A stretch of DNA of 16,831 nucleotides from an uncultured Collinsella sp. (GTDB lineage: Bacteria > Actinomycetota > Coriobacteriia > Coriobacteriales > Coriobacteriaceae). The DNA lies in NCBI GenBank assembly GCA_900544225.1, contig UQUD01000042.1, forward strand, positions 1 to 16,831, in the 5' to 3' direction. The notes under the pieces are model-generated. The model did no database searches, was not told where the DNA came from, and worked only from the letters and a program-made list of their open reading frames with translations. Each line of letters starts with the position of its first letter. Position 1 is the first letter of the stretch. The position numbers and the translations under genes were made by a program. Of this stretch, positions 13,254-16,831 are shown in pieces.

Positions 13254-14261
13254 GTGGCGAACGCCATCGAACAGCTCACGGACCGCGTGCTCGTGCTCGG
13301 CCGCCTCACCATCGTCCGCCGCGCCATCACCGCCGTGGCGGTCACCATTTCGGCCGTTTTCCAGACATTCCTGATCCAGGCGTTCATTCGGCCCGCCGAC
13401 CTGCTTCCGAGCGGTCTTACCGGCGTCGCGGTCCTGCTCGATCGCGTTACCTCGCTTGGCGGCGTTCACATCGACATCTCGCTCGGTATGCTCGCGCTCA
13501 ACATCCCTGTGGCGCTCCTATGCTGGAGCGGCATTAGCAAGCGCTTCGTCATCTTCTCGATGATGCAGGTCGTGCTCTCGTCGCTGTTCCTCAATATCTT
13601 TCACTTCGCCCCGTTTTTGGGCGACAAGATTATGCTCATCATTTTTGGCGGCGTGGTCTCGGGTCTGGGCGCTGCCATCGCGCTTAAATCCGGCGCATCC
13701 ACCGGCGGCACCGACTTTATCGCGCTGTGGGTTTCCAACCACACGGGCAAGACCATCTGGGGCGTCATCTTTGGTTTTAACTGCTTTATCCTGGCGATCT
13801 TTGGCTTTATGTTTGGTTGGGACAAGGCGGCGTATTCCATCGTGTTCCAGTTTATTTCGACCAAGACCATCGACAGTTTCTATCGTCGTTACGACCGCGT
13901 GACGCTGCAGATCACGACGCGCAAGGCAGACGAGGTCATGACCGCCTACGTAAACCATTTTCAGCACGGCATTAGCTGCGCTGAGGTCATCGGCGGATAC
14001 AGCCGCGAGAAGATGTACCTGCTGCACGCCGTTGTTTCGACCTACGAGAGTCAGGACATTATCAAACTGGTGTGCGACATTGATCCCGGCGCCGTGATCA
14101 ACGTGTTCCACACGCTCAACTTTGTGGGCGGCTGGTGGGGCGGTCATGTCGACGAGCCCATGCCTACGGCCGTTCCCGATCCCGACAAGCCCGCACGCAT
14201 GGCCAGCAGGCAGGCGCGCCTCAGCGAGCAGGATAGCCTGCAGCAGGACGACGGCAGGTAG
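13254..14261 (+). CDS. YitT-family membrane protein (DUF161 and DUF2179)
   Basis: 335-residue integral membrane protein of unknown biochemical function, widespread in Gram-positive bacteria. The GTG at 13254 is supported by AAGGGAG (13242-13248). The membrane part (about 20-205) has around six hydrophobic segments and the family block LPSGLTGVAVLLD (51-63) plus the diagnostic SGASTGGTDFIALW (146-159). The cytosolic DUF2179 domain follows at about 215-295 (RYDRVTLQITTRKADEV, GISCAEVIGGYS, DIDPGAVINVF). The tail after 300 is polar and probably disordered. It stands alone between two terminators, so no pathway link to its neighbours is evident. Confidence 0.9.
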   Translation: MANAIEQLTDRVLVLGRLTIVRRAITAVAVTISAVFQTFLIQAFIRPADLLPSGLTGVAVLLDRVTSLGGVHIDISLGMLALNIPVALLCWSGISKRFVIFSMMQVVLSSLFLNIFHFAPFLGDKIMLIIFGGVVSGLGAAIALKSGASTGGTDFIALWVSNHTGKTIWGVIFGFNCFILAIFGFMFGWDKAAYSIVFQFISTKTIDSFYRRYDRVTLQITTRKADEVMTAYVNHFQHGISCAEVIGGYSREKMYLLHAVVSTYESQDIIKLVCDIDPGAVINVFHTLNFVGGWWGGHVDEPMPTAVPDPDKPARMASRQARLSEQDSLQQDDGR

Positions 14262-14302
14262 GGTATTGGCATTTTGCCGGCCTGGCGCAACCCTTCCGTA
14301 TG

Positions 14303-14344
14303 AGCCCCTCGAAAGCCTCGCTGCTTTCGAGGGGCTTTCGTTTT
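14303..14344 (+). terminator. Rho-independent terminator after the YitT-family gene
   Basis: 14-bp perfect stem AGCCCCTCGAAAGC (14303-14316) with GCTTTCGAGGGGCT (14323-14336), 6-nt loop, then TTCGTTTT. Repeat copy R4 begins at the end of the T tract. Confidence 0.93.
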
Positions 14345-14389
14345 CCCAGATAAAACCTACCAAAATGAAGCTGTCGCTTTTTGGTAGGG
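14345..14389 (+). repeat. Repeat copy R4
   Basis: 45 bp in the same orientation as R2, matching it at about 40 of 45 bases by eye. Two loop changes (CCTGTCCC to GCTGTCGC) leave the stem arms complementary: ACCTACCAAAA with TTTTTGGTAGG. It lies between the YitT terminator and the second GntR gene. Confidence 0.8.
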
Positions 14390-14430
14390 AGGGTGTATCG
14401 TTTTATCATTATGAGGTAACATGAAACTAG

Positions 14431-14466
14431 ACGTTATATACGTATTAGTTATTTCGATATTTCGAT
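14431..14466 (+). promoter_or_regulatory. Candidate autoregulatory operator of the second GntR gene
   Basis: ACGTTATATACGT (14431-14443) is nearly palindromic and contains CGTTATATAC, the exact inverse of GTATATAACG before the EamA gene. CGTTATA is also the half-site over the PTS -10 box. TTATAT within it could serve as a -10 box. Immediately downstream, ATTTCGAT is repeated in tandem (14451-14458, 14459-14466). The rest of the leader to 14480 has only a weak ribosome-binding site (AAGAG). Confidence 0.5.
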
Positions 14467-14480
14467 AAGAGTGATCAGAT

Positions 14481-15200
14481 ATGCCCGCGCCCAAAAATGC
14501 ACCGCTTTACCAGCAGATTTACGACGAGATCAAGGATGCGATCGAGAAAGGTGTTTATGCACCCAAGGAGCGTATTCCGTCCGAGCTTGAGCTAGCCGAG
14601 CAGTACGACGTGAGCCGCATTACGGTGCGCCGCGCCGTCGAGGAGCTGTGCTCCGATGGCTACCTGGTTAAGCAGCAGGGCCGTGGTACCTTTGTCTCCA
14701 CGCCGCACATCAATCGTCAGTTCCACGCTTCGACGCTGCAGACGTTTACCGCGCTGTGTGCCAGCAACGGCATGAAGGCGGGCGCGCATGTGGTCGATCG
14801 CCAGATTGTGCCGGCACGTCAAAACGAGATGGAGTTCTTTGGCCTGCAAAAGGACGCGCTGCTGCTGCATATTAAGCGCGTGCGCACAGCCGACGGCGAG
14901 CCCATCTTTGAGGAGAACATCTTTGTGCCGTTTGACGCCTACCGTGAGCTGTTGACGGCCGATCTTGAGGACAAGTCGATTTTTGCCGAGGTCGAGCGTG
15001 TTGGCGGAACGCCGATTGTCTCGGTTGGCTACCGCACGGTCGAGGCCGTTCGTGCCAATACCGAGCAGGCGGCCGAGTTGGGCATTGCTCCGCACGATCC
15101 GCTGCTCAACCTGCGTGCCAGCTTTACCGGTCCCAATGGCGAGCCGGTTCTGATGGGTAAGCAGTACTACGTGGGATCGCGCTACGTCATGGTGATGTAA
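14481..15200 (+). CDS. GntR-family (HutC type) transcriptional regulator with UTRA domain
   Basis: 239 residues, ATG start at 14481. The winged helix-turn-helix is at about 9-74 (LYQQIYDEIKDAIEKGVY, RIPSELELAEQYDVSRITVR, GYLVKQQGRGTFVS). The UTRA effector domain is at about 85-235, expected to bind a phosphorylated sugar or related ligand. It differs well from the regulator at 4897, so the two are not recent duplicates. Operator-like CGTTATA/TATAACG sites upstream of this gene, of the EamA gene and of the PTS operon suggest it represses those units and itself, with relief by the imported sugar phosphate. That link is inference from shared sequence. The 147-bp structured element starts 2 bp after its stop. 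Confidence 0.9.
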   Translation: MPAPKNAPLYQQIYDEIKDAIEKGVYAPKERIPSELELAEQYDVSRITVRRAVEELCSDGYLVKQQGRGTFVSTPHINRQFHASTLQTFTALCASNGMKAGAHVVDRQIVPARQNEMEFFGLQKDALLLHIKRVRTADGEPIFEENIFVPFDAYRELLTADLEDKSIFAEVERVGGTPIVSVGYRTVEAVRANTEQAAELGIAPHDPLLNLRASFTGPNGEPVLMGKQYYVGSRYVMVM

Positions 15201-15201
15201 G

Positions 15202-15348
15202 TTACGCGGTTTTACCAAACCGCGTAACGGCTCGACGCTACAAGCCCGCCAGAGCGGCAATCTGCCTTTCAACTTCGGCGGCATGACCAGAAGGTCAATG
15301 CCGCCTCGTTTCAAGGCACCTTGCTCGCTCTGGCGGGCTTTCGCTGAC
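15202..15348 (+). repeat. 147-bp structured element, copy 2
   Basis: Same length and design as copy 1. The leading hairpin is identical: 15202-15212 with 15217-15227. The long hairpin has these pairings: 15242-15255 with 15327-15340 (14 bp, perfect), 15256-15260 with 15321-15325 (one G-U, bulge C15326), 15263-15268 with 15313-15318, 15271-15273 with 15308-15310, 15277-15284 with 15298-15305 (bulge A15297), and 15285-15288 with 15293-15296 around AGAA. Compared with copy 1, about 9 outer-stem pairs, 2 middle pairs and 5 upper pairs are changed on both sides. Internal loops TC/CC and TC/TC, both bulge positions and the terminal loop are kept. Confidence 0.85.
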
Positions 15349-15373
15349 ATTGCCAAAACATCGACTACCCGAA

Positions 15374-15474
15374 GAATGAGCGTGGAAAATCTCCCGTTTT
15401 TGGCTTGGTGACGGGTTCAAAGTGGGAGATTATCCACGCTTATCCGGAAAGTGCCCAAAAATCCACGCTCATTC
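15374..15474. repeat. Inverted repeats with two competing right arms
   Basis: GAATGAGCGTGGA (15374-15386) is perfectly complementary to TCCACGCTCATTC (15462-15474). The overlapping left segment 15380-15395 is also complementary, with a single mismatch, to 15424-15439 (GGGAGATTATCCACGC). The pairings exclude each other. The gap from 15201 to 15569 thus holds structured copy 2, this repeat and the recQ promoter, with no credible gene. Confidence 0.7.
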
Positions 15475-15532
15475 GCCTTGGATTGCATCGCCCGTGGCCG
15501 GCAGCCGCGCGGCACCGGTTCGCGTGGCGGCG

Positions 15533-15538
15533 TATAAT
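15533..15538 (+). promoter_or_regulatory. -10 box of the recQ promoter
   Basis: Perfect TATAAT in GC-rich surroundings, 31 bp before the recQ start. No good -35 is visible. Transcription would start near 15545 and give a short leader with AGGAA as the ribosome-binding site. Confidence 0.55.
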
Positions 15539-15569
15539 CGGCGGCAGATGACTTGAACGTTAGGAAACC

Positions 15570-16831
15570 ATGACCGATAGCATGCAGCAGATGGCGCTCG
15601 ACACGCTCGGCGCCTATTTTGGCTACACCTCGTTTCGCCCGGGACAGGACCGCATGGTCGATGCGATTCTTGCCGGTCGCGATGCGCTGGGCGTTATGCC
15701 CACGGGCGCCGGCAAGTCCATTTGCTACCAGGTGCCCGCGCTCATGCTGCCCGGCATCACCTTTGTGGTGAGTCCGCTGCTGTCGCTTATGGAGGACCAG
15801 ACCCGTGCGTTGCTCGCGGCGGGTGCGCGACCCAGCTATCTCAACTCCAGCCTTACCCCGGCCCAGCAAAACACCGTGCTCAAGCGGGCGCGCGAGGGTC
15901 GTTATCAACTTATGTACGTGGCGCCCGAGCGCCTGCTCGAGCCACGCTTTTTAGCCTTTGCACAGGAGGCCGCGGCCGACGGCGGCATCGGCGTGCCGCT
16001 CGTGGCCATTGACGAGGCGCACTGCGTGAGCCAATGGGGCCAGGATTTTCGCCCCGCCTACCTGCAGATTCGCGAGTTCATCGAATCGCTTCCGCAGCGT
16101 CCCATTGTGGCGGCCTTTACCGCTACGGCAACCGAGCGCGTGCGTGCGGACATCCAGCAGATGCTCGGCCTGCAAAACCCTGCGACGGTGGTGACGGGCT
16201 TCGATCGCAAGAACCTCTACTTTGGCTGCGAGGAGATGGGCGACAAGGCCAAGGCCGCATGGGTGCGCGACTATGTGATCGCGCATTCGAGCGAGAGCGG
16301 CATCGTGTATTGCTCGACCCGCAAGACGGTCGATGCGCTGGCAGGCGAGCTTGCCGAGGCGCTGGGCCCCAGCGGCATTCGCGTTGGCCGTTACCATGCC
16401 GGCATGGGCAACGACGCTCGCCGCCAAAGCCAGCGCGCCTTTATCGACGACGATATCCAGGTGATGGTTGCCACCAACGCCTTTGGCATGGGTATCGACA
16501 AACCCAACGTGCGCTACGTGATTCACAACAACGTGCCCGAGAGTATCGAGGCCTACTACCAGGAGGCTGGCCGCGCTGGCCGCGACGGCGACCCGGCCAG
16601 CTGCCACTTGCTGTGGAACGGCAACGATTTTCGCATGCGCCGCTTTCTGATCGACCGCGGCGATGCTGCCGATGAGGCACTCGACGACGAGCAGCGCGCG
16701 TGGGCGCTCCAGAATCGATATCGCCTGCTCAGCCAGATGGAGGGCTACTGCAATACCACCGGCTGCCTGCGCGAATACATGCTGCGCTACTTTGGCGACG
16801 AGGCCGCGGCCGAGCATGCCGCGGCCGGTAC
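15570..16831 (+). CDS. recQ: ATP-dependent DNA helicase RecQ, N-terminal part (3' end outside window)
   Basis: 3'-5' DNA helicase of recombination and replication-fork repair. About 420 residues are visible before the right edge, with no stop in frame. The start is ATG 15570, 3 bp after AGGAA. Motif 0 is FGYTSFRPGQ (17-26), Walker A PTGAGKS (44-50), then SPLLSLMEDQ (68-77), DEAH with the aromatic-rich loop DEAHCVSQWGQDFRP (148-162), and TATAT (184-188). Motif V is ATNAFGMGIDKPNVR (301-315) and motif VI QEAGRAGRDG (331-340). The zinc-binding domain begins with GYCNTTGCLREYMLRYFGD (392-410), giving the first two cysteines; the others would lie outside the window. Whether an HRDC domain follows cannot be seen. 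Together with mfd at the other end, housekeeping DNA-repair genes flank the metabolic module. Confidence 0.96.
   Translation, partial: MTDSMQQMALDTLGAYFGYTSFRPGQDRMVDAILAGRDALGVMPTGAGKSICYQVPALMLPGITFVVSPLLSLMEDQTRALLAAGARPSYLNSSLTPAQQNTVLKRAREGRYQLMYVAPERLLEPRFLAFAQEAAADGGIGVPLVAIDEAHCVSQWGQDFRPAYLQIREFIESLPQRPIVAAFTATATERVRADIQQMLGLQNPATVVTGFDRKNLYFGCEEMGDKAKAAWVRDYVIAHSSESGIVYCSTRKTVDALAGELAEALGPSGIRVGRYHAGMGNDARRQSQRAFIDDDIQVMVATNAFGMGIDKPNVRYVIHNNVPESIEAYYQEAGRAGRDGDPASCHLLWNGNDFRMRRFLIDRGDAADEALDDEQRAWALQNRYRLLSQMEGYCNTTGCLREYMLRYFGDEAAAEHAAAG

Noticed and set aside
1..16831. CRISPR array, tRNA, rRNA, prophage or insertion sequence with transposase
   Set aside because: No regularly spaced direct repeats, cloverleaf genes, phage genes or transposase-like proteins were seen. 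Repeats here are short, dispersed and palindromic.

Overview
The window looks like chromosomal DNA from a gut actinobacterium of the class Coriobacteriia, most likely Collinsella or a close relative. This is an inference from the GC-rich coding sequence, a mannose-family PTS in an actinobacterial setting, the fructoselysine-type deglycases, and many small palindromic repeats at gene ends. No rRNA, tRNA, CRISPR array, transposase or phage gene is visible.

Layout. Positions 1-4875 hold housekeeping and metabolic genes on the + strand: the C-terminal two thirds of mfd (cut by the left edge), a PAP2-family membrane phosphatase, a threonine-aldolase-like PLP enzyme, a strong terminator and a GNAT acetyltransferase. 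Positions 4897-12258 form a sugar-amine module: a GntR/UTRA regulator (- strand), a divergent SIS-domain deglycase, an EamA/DMT permease, and a probable operon of mannose-family PTS IIAB, IIC, IID and a second SIS-domain deglycase. Positions 12418-15200 hold a HAD phosphatase/phosphomutase, a YitT-family membrane protein and a second GntR/UTRA regulator. The window ends inside recQ (15570 to the right edge).

How the genes may work together. A mannose-type PTS with two deglycases whose ends read RRYMWKL-x-Y resembles the Salmonella Gfr (glucoselysine/fructoselysine) system and the Frl systems of other bacteria. Inferred model: the PTS imports and phosphorylates an Amadori product or related sugar-amine, the SIS enzymes split it into glucose 6-phosphate and an amino acid, and the EamA permease may export the amino acid. 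Two regulons can be read from operator-like sequence. One motif (ACTTRTATGC) sits between the first GntR gene and the first SIS gene. A different motif (CGTTATA/TATAACG) lies upstream of the EamA gene, over the -10 box of the PTS operon, and upstream of the second GntR gene.

Non-coding structure is rich. A 147-bp element occurs twice (6818-6964, 15202-15348), each time just after a stop codon. It folds into a small perfect hairpin plus a long hairpin. About 16 base pairs of the long hairpin differ between copies with pairing kept, while loops and bulges are conserved. A decayed piece overlaps the mfd stop codon. A second repeat family of about 45 bp occurs four times (R1-R4). Two copies form inverted repeats around the HAD gene, and one copy supplies the stop codons of two convergent genes.
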